From positions 18,296 through 82,295 of the forward strand of contig NZ_JAEUOI010000047.1 of assembly GCF_016790145.1 (NCBI RefSeq): a stretch of 64,000 bases of DNA. Reading direction: 5' to 3'. Below are positions 18,101-28,987 of this stretch, one piece after another. Source of the DNA: Propionivibrio sp. (GTDB lineage: Bacteria > Pseudomonadota > Gammaproteobacteria > Burkholderiales > Rhodocyclaceae). Numbering within the stretch: the stretch's first letter is position 1; every line of letters starts with the position of its first letter. Made by a program: the position numbers and the translations under genes. Under the pieces are notes generated by a model that worked only from the letters and a program-made list of their open reading frames with translations, was not told the DNA's origin and did not search any database.

Positions 18101-18697
18101 TTACGCCCCCTTCTTGTCTTCGCCGATCAGGATACGCGTATCGGTGAGATACGTATGCGGCGGCACTATAAGGTTGCTCGGAGCCGGCATGCTCTTGAAA
18201 ACACGACCGGCAAAGTCAAACGTTGAACCGTGACAGGGGCACAAAAAGCCGCCGAGCCAGTCAGCCGCCATGCCGTCAGCAGGGCCATGCTGAAACTTGG
18301 AACTTGGCGAGCAGCCGAGGTGCGTGCAGATACCAACAGCGACCAGAACATTCGGCTTGATCGAGCGCGTCTCGTTTTTGCAATTAGCGGGCTGATGATC
18401 GACTTCAGACTTGGGATCGGCCAATACGCCATCAAGTTTGGGCAAGGTGTCGAGCATCTCCTGATTCCGGTTGAACACCCATACCGGCTTGCCGCGCCAC
18501 TCGACAGTGATCATCTGACCGGGACCGACGCTGCCGATATCGACCTCGACCGGCGCGCCTGCCGCTTTGGCTCGTTCGGACGGCAGCATGCTGGAGAGAA
18601 AGGGCACCATTGCGACGACCGCCCCTGCTCCGCCGACAGCCGCAGTAGCGATAATCAACCGCCGTCTGCCGCAATCCATTTTGCTTTCTGTACTCAT
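18101..18697 (-). CDS. petA: Rieske iron-sulfur subunit of the bc1 complex
   Basis: 198 residues. Oxidises ubiquinol at the Qo site and passes the electron to cytochrome c1. A Tat-like N-terminus (CGRRRLIIATAA, residues 9-20) runs into the single membrane helix. The 2Fe-2S ligands are Cys124 and His126 in CTHLGC and Cys153 and His156 in CPCHGS, with Cys129 and Cys155 forming the stabilising disulfide. Start chosen at the ATG with AGGG 8 bases upstream; a longer frame above it is not conserved. Confidence 0.96.
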   Translation of the reverse strand: MSTESKMDCGRRRLIIATAAVGGAGAVVAMVPFLSSMLPSERAKAAGAPVEVDIGSVGPGQMITVEWRGKPVWVFNRNQEMLDTLPKLDGVLADPKSEVDHQPANCKNETRSIKPNVLVAVGICTHLGCSPSSKFQHGPADGMAADWLGGFLCPCHGSTFDFAGRVFKSMPAPSNLIVPPHTYLTDTRILIGEDKKGA

Positions 18698-18747
18698 CGT
18701 GCTGACCCTCAGAACGAAATAACCAATGATGAAAACCAAAGTTGCAA

Positions 18748-18776
18748 ATTATACGCTAATTTTTTTCCGGATTGAA
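18748..18776 (-). promoter_or_regulatory. Probable promoter of petABC
   Basis: On the minus strand a perfect TATAAT (18748-18753) has TTCAAT (18771-18776) 17 bases upstream, about 50 bases before the petA start codon. The -35 is weak. Confidence 0.55.
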
Positions 18777-18795
18777 GGGGCAAAATGCCAAATAC

Positions 18796-19398
18796 CTATT
18801 CGGCCAGCGATCTTCGCTCGCGAACCGCCTGGGCCAGCGTTCCGGCATCGACATATTCCAGTTCACCGCCGACCGGAACGCCGCGCGCAATGCGCGAAAC
18901 GCGAATGCGTCGGCTTTTCAGCATTTCGGTCAGGTAATGCGCCGTGACTTCACCTTCATTGGTGAAATTGGTCGCCAGAATGACCTCCTGCACCACGCCA
19001 TCACAGGCACGCGCCAGCAACTGATCGAGCTGCAATTCGCGCGGACCGATGCCATCGAGCGGCGAAACCCGCCCCATCAGGACGTAATACAGCCCGGAAT
19101 AGGCATGCGTCTGCTCCATCATGTTCATGTCGACCGGCGTTTCGACAACGCACAGCAAACTGGTGTCGCGCTTGCCTGACTGGCAACGCTCGCAGATCTC
19201 GGCTTCGGTAAATGTGTTGCAGCGCTGACAGTGGCGCAGCGCAGCGAGCGCAAGCTGCAAGGCGTCGGCCAGGTGCCGGGCACCGGGGCGGTCATGCTGC
19301 ATGAGGTAGTAAGCCATACGCTGAGCCGACTTCGGGCCGATCCCCGGTAGACAGCGCAGCGCCTCGATCAGGGATTCGAGGCTCGACGGCGTGGACAT
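18796..19398 (-). CDS. recR: Recombination protein RecR
   Basis: 200 residues. Acts with RecF/RecO in loading RecA at gaps. Helix-hairpin-helix at the N-terminus ([19 protein letters not shown]), a four-cysteine zinc finger ([16 protein letters not shown], about residues 57-72) and a Toprim domain ([11 protein letters not shown] onward). The start ATG shares its first base with the ybaB stop codon (TGATG), a classic coupled pair. Confidence 0.97.
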   Translation of the reverse strand: MSTPSSLESLIEALRCLPGIGPKSAQRMAYYLMQHDRPGARHLADALQLALAALRHCQRCNTFTEAEICERCQSGKRDTSLLCVVETPVDMNMMEQTHAYSGLYYVLMGRVSPLDGIGPRELQLDQLLARACDGVVQEVILATNFTNEGEVTAHYLTEMLKSRRIRVSRIARGVPVGGELEYVDAGTLAQAVRERRSLAE

Positions 19399-19721
19399 CA
19401 AAAAGGCAACTTCATCCCGGGCGGCAGATTCAGTCCGGCGGTGAAGCCGGACATGCGTTCCTGGGAGACCTGCTCAACCCGGCGCATGGCGTCGTTCAAG
19501 GCGGCCGCTACCAGATCCTCGAGCATCTCCCGGTCATCCATCACCGACGCATCAATCGAGACGCGACGCACTTCGTGGCTACAGGTCATCTTCACCTTGA
19601 CCATCCCGGCACCGGCCTCGCCCTCGACTTCAAGCTTGGCGAGGTCTTCTTGCGCCTTCTTCATGTTTTCCTGCATTTGCTGGGCCTGTTTCATCAGACC
19701 GGCGATTCCGCCTTTCATCAT
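19398..19721 (-). CDS. ybaB: YbaB/EbfC nucleoid-associated protein
   Basis: 107 residues. DNA-binding dimer of the YbaB/EbfC family. Family segments [16 protein letters not shown], the Met/Gln-rich helix, and [10 protein letters not shown] are all present. Sits between dnaX (19 bases upstream) and recR (1-base overlap), the conserved dnaX-ybaB-recR order. Confidence 0.96.
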   Translation of the reverse strand: MMKGGIAGLMKQAQQMQENMKKAQEDLAKLEVEGEAGAGMVKVKMTCSHEVRRVSIDASVMDDREMLEDLVAAALNDAMRRVEQVSQERMSGFTAGLNLPPGMKLPF

Positions 19722-19740
19722 CTTGCTTACCTCGAAAAAA

Positions 19741-21429
19741 TTAAACGGGTTTTATGGAAGATTCAATCAGTGTCGCGTCAAACAGATCGATGACTTCGCG
19801 CACGAAGTCGTCCTGCTCGACGGCCGCCACTGCACGATCCTGCCGCTCGTTGCGCTGACGCTGGGCAAGCGCGGCGGGTGTATCGCCGGCCACCTCCTCG
19901 AGTTCGATCAACAACTGCAGGGGACGAGCGAAATACGCCGTGAGCGCCTGCTGCAACTTGTCCTGTGCGGGTTTCATCTGCAAATGACGATGTATCGGCG
20001 ACAGGCCAAGGACAATCTGCGCCCCGTCGATGCGGCGCAACTCGCAGTGCTGCCCGAGTTCCCGTGCCATTCCGCCCAGTTTGAGTGCGGCCAGAATAGC
20101 GTGCCAGTTGCCGTCCTCCGTAGTCGTTTCAAGCGATGAACTTGTAACAAGTTCGCCGGCCACCGCCGCCAGGGGCATTTCCGCTGGCCCGGGTGAGTGC
20201 GGCGCGGAATCAAACGCCGGCGCACTGCTCGCCGGCGTACTCGCCGGTGTAGTATTCTTTTGCCCCGGCTCCATCGCGGTCAAGCGCGCCGGGCGCTCCA
20301 CCGCCGCGCACAAAACCGGGCCTGGCCTGGCCGCAGCGCCGGCCAGCGCCGGACGGAAAGCATGAAGACGCAACAGCGTCATGACAAAACCGGCCTGATC
20401 GTCGGGGGCCAGGGGCAGTTCCTTGCGGCCATGTACGGCGATCTGATAGGCCAGTTGAACGAACTCGGGATCGAGCCGCGCCGCCATCTCCAGAATACGC
20501 GCCCGTTCGGGCAGATCGTCAGCAAGCGCCAGAGGCGCCAGTTGAGCCACTTGCAGCCGGGTGAGCAGGCTGGCCAGTTCCTGCAGGGCCAGATCGAACG
20601 ACAGGCTGCGCATGACCATGGTATCGGCCACTTGCAGCATGCCGGCCGCATTGCCGGCGAGCAGCGCATCAAGAATTGAAAACAGGTAATCCAGATCGAC
20701 CGTACCGAGCATTTCGCGCACCTGCGCTTCCTCGACCTTGCCGGCGCCGTGGGCAATCGCCTGGTCGAGCAGCGAGAGGGCATCACGCATGCTGCCGCTG
20801 GCCGAACGCGCGAGCAGGTGCAGTGCAGCAGGTTCGGCGCTGATCGCTTCGACGCCGAGAATATGCTTCAGATGTGCGGCGATCAGTTGCGGCGTCATCT
20901 GTTTGAGGTTGAACTGCAGGCAACGCGACAGCACGGTAACCGGGATTTTCTGCGGGTCGGTCGTGGCCAGGATGAACTTCACGTGTTCCGGCGGCTCTTC
21001 CAGCGTTTTGAGCATGGCGTTGAATGCAGAATTCGAGAGCATGTGCACTTCGTCAATCACGTAAACCTTGAAACGGCCACGCGTCGGCGCATAGACCGCG
21101 TTTTCGAGAAGCTGGCGCATCTCATCGACCTTGGTATTGGTCGCCGCATCGACTTCGAGCAGATCGACAAAGCGGCCCGAATCGATTTCGCTGCACGCCG
21201 AACAGACGCCGCACGGGGTCGCCGTGATACCCGTCTCGCAGTTGAACGATTTGGCCAGGATTCTGGCCAGCGTGGTTTTCCCGACACCGCGCGTGCCAGT
21301 GAACAGATACGCATGATGCAGGCGCTTTTCGCTCAGGGCATGGGTCAAGGCCCGAACAACGTGTTCCTGCCCGACCAGGCTGTCAAAGGATTTGGGGCGC
21401 CACTTGCGCGCCAGCACTTGATAAGACAT
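19741..21429 (-). CDS. dnaX: DNA polymerase III tau/gamma subunit
   Basis: 562 residues. Clamp-loader ATPase. Walker A GTRGVGKT at residues 45-52, a four-Cys zinc module (Cys64, 73, 76, 79), DEVH Walker B, the SRC sensor segment, then a Pro/Ala-rich linker (about 375-430) and a C-terminal tau-like domain. No A-AAA-AAG-type slippery site was found near the domain III end; the nearest A run is CAAAAGAA, so production of a short gamma form by frameshifting is not supported. Confidence 0.96.
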   Translation of the reverse strand: MSYQVLARKWRPKSFDSLVGQEHVVRALTHALSEKRLHHAYLFTGTRGVGKTTLARILAKSFNCETGITATPCGVCSACSEIDSGRFVDLLEVDAATNTKVDEMRQLLENAVYAPTRGRFKVYVIDEVHMLSNSAFNAMLKTLEEPPEHVKFILATTDPQKIPVTVLSRCLQFNLKQMTPQLIAAHLKHILGVEAISAEPAALHLLARSASGSMRDALSLLDQAIAHGAGKVEEAQVREMLGTVDLDYLFSILDALLAGNAAGMLQVADTMVMRSLSFDLALQELASLLTRLQVAQLAPLALADDLPERARILEMAARLDPEFVQLAYQIAVHGRKELPLAPDDQAGFVMTLLRLHAFRPALAGAAARPGPVLCAAVERPARLTAMEPGQKNTTPASTPASSAPAFDSAPHSPGPAEMPLAAVAGELVTSSSLETTTEDGNWHAILAALKLGGMARELGQHCELRRIDGAQIVLGLSPIHRHLQMKPAQDKLQQALTAYFARPLQLLIELEEVAGDTPAALAQRQRNERQDRAVAAVEQDDFVREVIDLFDATLIESSIKPV

Positions 21430-21708
21430 AGACGGATTTTACTCTGGATTGCGGATCAGGACAGCGAAGCCGGTTGCGGGTCGTTTTAAAAGGCATGGAA
21501 CAATCTTGACCAGCCAGCCACCATGAACACAAACTTTCACCAATAAAACAGTGAGTAGAAAAAGCTTAGTTAGCCCGGCGGCTTTGCGCGTCCTCTGCTC
21601 GTCTGACAACAAGCGACACTATCTTTTGCCGATGCCAGCTCAGGCCCCGAGGGAAATCCTCCTGAGGGACGCCTCTGCACTGCGGGTTTTCGTATTGTTC
21701 ATCCGCTC

Positions 21709-22833
21709 TCATAAGCGAAGGTCGCGTGTCGCCTGGCGGTGCATCAGGGCCTTGGCAAAAACATGCCGCGCCCGCAAACGCGGGTCGGTCACGACTTCGC
21801 CGACCGTTTCACCGAGCACCATCACGATGCCCAGCAGCGGCAACACCAGCATCAGGCCGGCCACGCCGGCCACCGCCCCGCCGACGAAAATCATCACCAC
21901 CGTGAGCAGCGGATGCAACTTCAGACTGCGCCCGATCGTCATCGGCATGAAAAAGAAATCATCGAGCAGGCGCACCCAGATGAACAGGCCGATGGCCGCG
22001 TAAGCCATCGCCGGATCGCCGGGGAAATCGGTGGCCGCCACCAGAACAACCAGCAGACAACCCAGAATCGAGCCGATATACGGCACCCAGGCCAGGATCG
22101 CGGTGAGCAGGCCGAGCCCGAAGGGCGCCGACACACCGATCATCAAGAGTCCGAAACCCAGACACAGCGCATCAAGCAGGGTCAGCTTGATCAAGCCCTG
22201 AAAATAGAGCCGGGCCGTGTGGTCGACCTGATCGAGCAGATACAGCGTACGTTCGAAAAAAGCATTCGGCACGGCACGGCTGAGAAACATCTTGAAGCGC
22301 CAGCCGTCGCGCAGGAAGAAATACGCCAGAAACGGCGCCAGCAGCAGCGAGGGCAGCCAGGCCGCGGCCGTCAGTGCCGCTGCCGTCAGATAGGTGCCGG
22401 CGAACTTCTCGCCCAACTCGCTGATCTGCTGCGTCAACTGATCGCTCAGATGCGCCTTGGCAGCAAAGGTGTAGTTGCGCTCGGCCCAGGCCAGCGTTTC
22501 GGCGATGAAACGCAACCCCCCCTCGATGTAAAGTGCGGCAGAATCCTGCCACGAAACAAGGTGCGAACTGATCCACGGAAAGGCCAGCATGATGACGAGA
22601 CTGGCTACGACAAAGGCGCCGCCGCTGACCACGGCCGCCGAGGCATCGCGCGACATGCCGCCCAGCACCAGTCGCCGCTGCAGGGGGAAAAGCAGGTAAT
22701 AGCCAATCAGGGCCAGCAGGAAGGGCACCACCAGCCAGAGAATCTTCTGGAACAGAAAAAGCAGCAGGCAGGTCGTCACGACGATAGCCAGCCAGACCAG
22801 CGGCCCCGATCGATAACGCTCCCTTTTCGTCAC
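21709..22833 (-). CDS. AI-2E (PerM) family transporter
   Basis: 374 residues, about eight membrane helices, PerM/YdiK/TqsA family. Members export diverse small molecules or ions; AI-2 transport is only one case. Family features: the long periplasmic or cytosolic segment after helix 3 and the PFLAYFFLRDGW and LAWVPYIGSILG motifs. The start is a GTG overlapping the stop codon of the upstream cyclic-nucleotide-binding gene (GTGA), so the two are coupled. The 279 bases downstream, before dnaX, hold only a 20-codon frame and a CTCAGG/CCTGAG hairpin; I see no gene there. Confidence 0.9.
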   Translation of the reverse strand: MTKRERYRSGPLVWLAIVVTTCLLLFLFQKILWLVVPFLLALIGYYLLFPLQRRLVLGGMSRDASAAVVSGGAFVVASLVIMLAFPWISSHLVSWQDSAALYIEGGLRFIAETLAWAERNYTFAAKAHLSDQLTQQISELGEKFAGTYLTAAALTAAAWLPSLLLAPFLAYFFLRDGWRFKMFLSRAVPNAFFERTLYLLDQVDHTARLYFQGLIKLTLLDALCLGFGLLMIGVSAPFGLGLLTAILAWVPYIGSILGCLLVVLVAATDFPGDPAMAYAAIGLFIWVRLLDDFFFMPMTIGRSLKLHPLLTVVMIFVGGAVAGVAGLMLVLPLLGIVMVLGETVGEVVTDPRLRARHVFAKALMHRQATRDLRL

Positions 22834-23297
22834 GAGTGTTGTCCGCCGTGTACCGCGCCGCGCAAGCGCACACCAAGGTGACGAGCCAGTTGCAGGGCGA
22901 TTTTCGAGGCGATCAGTGCATGCGAATGCATCAGGTTAAGGAAGTCGCCACGGAAAAAAACCGCCAGCGTGCAATTTTCGCCGGCACGCGCCTGCGCCGA
23001 GCGCGGTGCATCGTCAAGCAGGGCCAGTTCACCGAAAAAATTGCCGCGCTCAAGCGTGGCAATCGGGTTATCCGTCTGACCCTGACGGCAGATCAGTACC
23101 TGGCCCGAGCGGATGAAATAAATGGCCTGCCCTTCCTCGCCCTCGTCGAAGATCACCTCGTTCTTCAGGTAACTGCGCTCGTGCATGAAACCGTCGACGA
23201 TTTTCATCTCGCGCCGATTCAGGTCGACGAACAGCGATAATTTCTCCAGCTCCTGGAGGCCTTGTTCAGGCTTGTGCTTGCCAAAAATACTCAGCAT
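22830..23297 (-). CDS. Cyclic nucleotide-binding domain protein
   Basis: 155 residues comprising one cNMP-binding (Crp-type) beta-barrel and no DNA-binding helix-turn-helix. The phosphate-binding cassette reads FFGELALLDDAPRSAQARA, with the Gly-Glu and Arg that contact the cyclic nucleotide in true sensors, so cAMP or cGMP binding is plausible. Translationally coupled (GTGA) to the permease downstream, which suggests it regulates that transporter. Stand-alone cNMP proteins of this kind are common in betaproteobacteria but little studied. Confidence 0.88.
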   Translation of the reverse strand: MLSIFGKHKPEQGLQELEKLSLFVDLNRREMKIVDGFMHERSYLKNEVIFDEGEEGQAIYFIRSGQVLICRQGQTDNPIATLERGNFFGELALLDDAPRSAQARAGENCTLAVFFRGDFLNLMHSHALIASKIALQLARHLGVRLRGAVHGGQHS

Positions 23298-23403
23298 CGT
23301 GGATGGCCTGTACTCATGAAAAATCCTGATTAGCCATGAAGCTCTGACGGCCGGTGCATGCTCCGGCTCTTTTCCGTCCGTGGCCCGAGGCCAGGCTTCG
23401 CGC

Positions 23404-23474
23404 TCATTCCGGCGAAAGCCAGAATCCAGAGATATCCAGCCGTGCTTTCTGGATTCCGGCTTTCGCCGGAATGA
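23404..23474. repeat. Intergenic palindromic repeat (family A copy 1)
   Basis: Two 27-base arms in inverted orientation (23404-23430 and 23448-23474) differ at one base; the core is CATTCCGGCGAAAGCC. It can form a long hairpin with a 17-base loop. Degenerate relatives occur near 28777, 53521 and 61856. Confidence 0.85.
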
Positions 23475-23554
23475 CGAGTTAACTTAGCTTAGTAGCAAGT
23501 CAGGTTAAAGGTTAAAGTGCCGATAAATCCGCTCCCGCATGATTCTAAAGCAAA

Positions 23555-24901
23555 GTGCATGACAAGACCATGAGCACGAACAACGCCACGCCGCCGGCCG
23601 CACCGTCCTTCGCTCAGGCGCTCGCTTACTGGCTATGGCTCGGCTGCATCAGCTTCGGCGGCCCGGCCGGGCAGATCTCGATCATGCACCAGGATCTGGT
23701 CGAGAGAAAGCGCTGGATATCCGAACGCCGCTTTCTGCACGCGCTCAACTACTGCATGCTCCTGCCCGGCCCGGAAGCGCAGCAACTGGCCACCTATCTC
23801 GGCTGGCTTCTGCACGGCAAATGGGGCGGGCTTGCCGCCGGCAGCCTGTTCGTCCTGCCCTCGCTGCTGCTGCTGATCGCACTGTCGTGGCTGTACATGG
23901 CCTTCGGCAACACCCCGGCGATTGCCGGGCTGCTATACGGCATCAAGCCGGCGGTCACCGCCATCGTCGCTTTCGCCGCCTGGCGCATCGGTCGACGGAC
24001 GCTGCACAGCCCCGGGCTGGCCGCAATCGCTGCGGCGGCATTTTGCGCCCTCTTCTTCTTCGCCCTGCCCTTTCCGGCGATCATTCTCGCCGCCGCGGCC
24101 TGCGGCTGGCTGGGTACTCGCCTGGCGCCGCAACACTTTGCCGCCATTTCGGCGCATGCTGCAACTACTCGGCTAAGTTACGGCGCGGCGCTGATCGACG
24201 ACGGCACGCCAACGCCACCCCATGCCCGCTACAGCAGCGGCAGTTTCCTGCGCACATTGATCATTGGTCTGGTTCTCTGGGGCGCTGCACTGGCGGCATT
24301 GAGCCTCGTCTTCGGCTGGGACGGCGTGCTGACGCGCATGGGCTGGTTCTTCACCAAGGCCGCGCTGCTCACCTTCGGCGGCGCCTACGCTGTCCTGCCG
24401 TATGTCTTTCAGGGCGCCGTTGAGCAGTTTGCGTGGCTGGACGCTAGGCAAATGATCGACGGCCTGGCACTCGGCGAAAGCACGCCGGGGCCGCTGATCA
24501 TGGTCACTGCCTTCGTCGGCTTCGTCGGCGCCTGGCAGCACCCGCCGTTCGGCGGCGAACACCTGCTTGCCGCCGGAGTGGCTGGCGCGCTGGTGGTCAC
24601 CTTCTTCACCTTCCTGCCGTCCTTCGTCTTCATTTTTCTCGGCGCGCCGCTGATCGAGAGGACGCACGGCAATCTTCACCTGGCCGCTCCGCTGAACGGA
24701 ATCACCGCCGCCGTCGTCGGCGTCATCGCCAGTCTGGCGCTGTTTTTTGCCTGGCATGTGTACTGGCCGCAAGGCTGGCACGGCTCGTTTGAATGGCCAG
24801 CGCTGCTGATCGGCGTCGGTGCGCTGTTTGCGCTGTTCCGCTGGCCGACCCGGGTGATCCTGATCATCGCCGGGTCGGCCCTTGCCGGGCTGGCGGTGTG
24901 A
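23555..24901 (+). CDS. chrA: Chromate transporter ChrA family
   Basis: 448 residues, long-form CHR protein with two homologous halves. The first half carries LGCISFGGPAGQISIM and LNYCMLLPGPEAQQLATYLG, the second FTKAALLTFGGAYAVLPYVF and GLALGESTPGPLIMV, the paired FGGP/PGP motifs of the family. Family members export chromate; some have other anion substrates. An in-frame ATG 15 bases later (MSTNN) is an equally possible start because neither has a good ribosome binding site. Monocistronic; flanked by a repeat upstream. Confidence 0.93.
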   Translation: MHDKTMSTNNATPPAAPSFAQALAYWLWLGCISFGGPAGQISIMHQDLVERKRWISERRFLHALNYCMLLPGPEAQQLATYLGWLLHGKWGGLAAGSLFVLPSLLLLIALSWLYMAFGNTPAIAGLLYGIKPAVTAIVAFAAWRIGRRTLHSPGLAAIAAAAFCALFFFALPFPAIILAAAACGWLGTRLAPQHFAAISAHAATTRLSYGAALIDDGTPTPPHARYSSGSFLRTLIIGLVLWGAALAALSLVFGWDGVLTRMGWFFTKAALLTFGGAYAVLPYVFQGAVEQFAWLDARQMIDGLALGESTPGPLIMVTAFVGFVGAWQHPPFGGEHLLAAGVAGALVVTFFTFLPSFVFIFLGAPLIERTHGNLHLAAPLNGITAAVVGVIASLALFFAWHVYWPQGWHGSFEWPALLIGVGALFALFRWPTRVILIIAGSALAGLAV

Positions 24902-24973
24902 ACACGAGGCCGGTACGTAGCCCATGTTTGATGTTGAGCCCGGAGCGGGCAAGGCTCCGAGCCCAATGATTGA

Positions 24974-25354
24974 TCAGGCCTTCACTACCCCATCCAGGCC
25001 CAGCTTCAGTAGTCCGGCATCGCGCGTCAGCAGCGTCACTCTCTCATCCTGCGCCTGTGCGATGAGCAGTCGATCGAAGGGATCGGCGTGTGCGCAAGTC
25101 AAGTGGCGCACGGCTTCGATGTGGCGGGGCAGGATGGGCAACAGGACAAAGCCCTGTGCTTCGAATTGATCGCCGAGCGCTCCGGGCGGCAAAGGCAGTT
25201 TGCCGCTGGCATTTTTGAGCACCATCTCCCACACGCTGGCCGTGCTCACGATAATTTCCGACCTGGCGACCAGGGCTTGCGTGGCTTTGCCCAGACGTAC
25301 GTCCGCCGTCATCCACCAATAGATCAGTTGGGTATCGAGCAGGTATCGCTTCAC
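24974..25354 (-). CDS. PIN domain toxin (type II)
   Basis: 126 residues from a GTG start. PIN ribonuclease fold with the acidic active-site residues in YLLDTQLIYWW, SVWEMVLK, ADPFDRLLIAQA and TRDAGL. The layout is the common VapC-like or PIN toxin paired with a Phd-type antitoxin. The start codon overlaps the antitoxin stop (GTGA), fixing both ends. Target RNA is unknown. Confidence 0.9.
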   Translation of the reverse strand: MKRYLLDTQLIYWWMTADVRLGKATQALVARSEIIVSTASVWEMVLKNASGKLPLPPGALGDQFEAQGFVLLPILPRHIEAVRHLTCAHADPFDRLLIAQAQDERVTLLTRDAGLLKLGLDGVVKA

Positions 25355-25596
25355 GGAAATTCGCAGCCGGAGAGCGCATCGGCGATGGCGGCGTTGGTCG
25401 CGGGCGTATCCCAGTCCGCTTCGGCTTTGGGCAAACCCGACCAGGCACCGGGCTTGCGCGAAAAACCCTGCGCGCCGACCTTGACCAGCCGGACGACGGG
25501 AACGCCCTTGTTGGCGATCACCACATCCTCGCCGGCCAGCGCCGCCTGCACCAGTTTCGAGAGTTGATTCCTGGCTTCGAGCATATTGCATTGCAT
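25351..25596 (-). CDS. Phd/YefM-family antitoxin
   Basis: 81 residues. Prevent-host-death antitoxin: MLEARNQLSKLVQAALAGEDVVIANKGVPVVRL forms the DNA-binding N-terminal domain (here broken as MLEARNQLSKLVQA and GEDVVIANKGVPVVRL), and the C-terminal half is the disordered toxin-binding tail. AGGAGG lies 6 bases before the ATG. It is the upstream gene of the pair, as usual for autoregulated antitoxins. Confidence 0.9.
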   Translation of the reverse strand: MQCNMLEARNQLSKLVQAALAGEDVVIANKGVPVVRLVKVGAQGFSRKPGAWSGLPKAEADWDTPATNAAIADALSGCEFP

Positions 25597-26004
25597 GGTT
25601 GACCTCCTGAGGAATTTCACGTGTCGCCTACAGCTTAACTCTAATTAGCCAGGTTAGCCAACAAGATTGCTTGAACGCAGACAATGATCACCGAATACCA
25701 AGTCTCGAAAAGCCTTGCACCATTGTGAATTTAACTCACCTGAAGGGTGAATCGTCAATTACGGCGAACGCTCTGACGCTCTGTCCCGCCGTGAAATGCT
25801 TCGCGGCAGGTGCTGCGCGATTTCTTCGTGCTCTCAGTGTTAATACGGTGTTTCAGGATCGATCGCTCGACGCCTTGGCGCGGACTCAAGCCGGCTGGCG
25901 ATTCGGTCATCAGTCCTGATCGGCAGATGCTCCAAACGCGCCATCGCGGGAAAAATAAAAACGCAAGCGGCTGCCGCCCCCTGCACCCCGGAAAGGGTCG
26001 AAGC
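25597..26004. other. Intergenic stretch without recognised features
   Basis: Read in both directions I find no supported gene, tRNA or repeat between the antitoxin start and the end of the PEP-CTERM gene. The antitoxin promoter should lie at the left end, but no convincing -10/-35 pair was seen. Confidence 0.5.
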
Positions 26005-26678
26005 TCATGAAGCCGCGAAGGGCCGACGACGCCGCTTCGCGACCACCCCAAGTAGTCCCAATCCCGCCATTAGCAAGGCATACGCCTCGGGTTCTGGTAC
26101 GGCGGCGACATCGCCGGAGCGAACCGCCCAGGCATAAAACTCAAGGCTTTGGTAGAAGCTGATCTGGAAGCCATGGCGGATACTGAAGTACCATGCGCCG
26201 TTGGCCGGATCCGGCGCGTAGCCGTACCGGACCAGTAAATGTAGGGCTGCAGATTGGTAAACTGCGCGAGGTTGGCAGTATTTGAACCTGTCAAAATGCT
26301 GTTGAAAGCAATTGCCCCCATGTTGTTGTAAAACATGTGGCCCATTTCACTGTTGGTACAGTCGAAACTATCACACGGTCCGCTGCCGTCCTGGTTCAGC
26401 GCCGTCGGCAAGCGCCAGTCATCGTAGCCGGCGTAGCTGAGGCCGGCAGCCCAGGCGTTGGCAGCATTCCAGTTCATCAGACCGTCGGCATCACCTTGGG
26501 TACCACCGGTCGCTGCGTACTGTGTCGCGGCATAGTTGGCATCACGCAGCCAGGTAATGTTCAGTACGACGTCGTAAATTAGGCCACCACCCCGGTCATT
26601 GAGCGCCGCCTGTGCCACCCCACTGCTCAGCACCCCCGCCGTCGCAAGCGCCAGCGCCGCCTTGTTCAGTCGTTTCAT
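26005..26678 (-). pseudogene. Frameshifted PEP-CTERM/Lcl (DUF1566-like) exported protein
   Basis: Starts at an ATG with GAGGG just upstream: MKRLNKAALALATAGVLSSG is a signal peptide, then a DUF1566/Lcl-like domain (WLRDANYAA, WAAGLSYAGYDDWRLPTALN, IYWSGT). Near 26221-26227 the frame breaks; moving one frame over continues with YAPDPANGAWYFSIRHGF, FYAWAVRSGDV, then the sorting signal VPEPEAYALLMAGLGLLGVV followed by a KRRRR cluster, stop at 26005-26007. The total length is one base short of a multiple of three, so one base is missing. It is either a recent pseudogene or a sequencing/assembly error. Intact members are exported and anchored or processed by exosortase. Confidence 0.85.
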
Positions 26679-26798
26679 GTTGGCCCTCAAGTGAAAGAGA
26701 AATCAGATTACCCCCCTCCCCGAATAGTCAATATCTCTTTCGGACTAATTTTCATGCTAACGACTTTCCCTCTACTTTGTCCCGAATTACTGGTGACG

Positions 26799-28643
<1,845 letters not shown>

Positions 28644-28776
28644 GAGGGGGTAACTCTTTGATAAAAGGCGGCGATCTTAGCACATACCGGGCTTCGTATG
28701 TTGCAGCGCAAAAACTAAATCAGGGCGATTGAACGAATGGCTTTGGAATTGGAAGCGGCTTAACAATCCCAAATCT

Positions 28777-28843
28777 TCATTCCGGCAAAGGCTGGAATCC
28801 AGTTTTTGCCGCACCAACTGGGTCCCGGCTTTCGGCGGGACGA
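28777..28843. repeat. Intergenic palindromic repeat (family A copy 2, degenerate)
   Basis: TCATTCCGGCAAAGGCTGGA at the left and a partial inverted copy GTCCCGGCTTTCGGCGGGAC at the right; related to the 23404 element. Confidence 0.65.
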
Positions 28844-28861
28844 CGGTTTCTGGATAAGCCT

Positions 28862-28973
28862 GTAGGTCGGGTCAAGCCGCCAGGCCGTAGCCCGACCTTG
28901 CAGGGGCCGTGAGCATAAGCCGAAGTTTCGGTCAGCGTCGTAGGGTTTCGGCCTATGGCCTGACCTGACCTAC
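28862..28973. repeat. Intergenic palindromic repeat (family B copy 1)
   Basis: 12-base terminal inverted arms GTAGGTCGGGTC (28862-28873) and GACCTGACCTAC (28962-28973) with one mismatch; an inner hairpin uses AGGTCGGG (28864-28871) and CCCGACCT (28891-28898). Lies between typA and the ygiQ stop codon. A similarly built element is at 54016. Confidence 0.75.
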
Positions 28974-28987
28974 TTGATTATTTTCTT

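Noticed and set aside
20240-20280. Possible dnaX frameshift site
   Set aside because: Only CAAAAGAA is seen; no A-AAA-AAG heptamer, no upstream Shine-Dalgarno stimulator or hairpin.
21430-21708. SRP RNA or 6S RNA upstream of dnaX
   Set aside because: SRP RNA often lies here, but the GGAAGGAAGCAGCC-type core is absent on both strands, and no 6S pattern is present.
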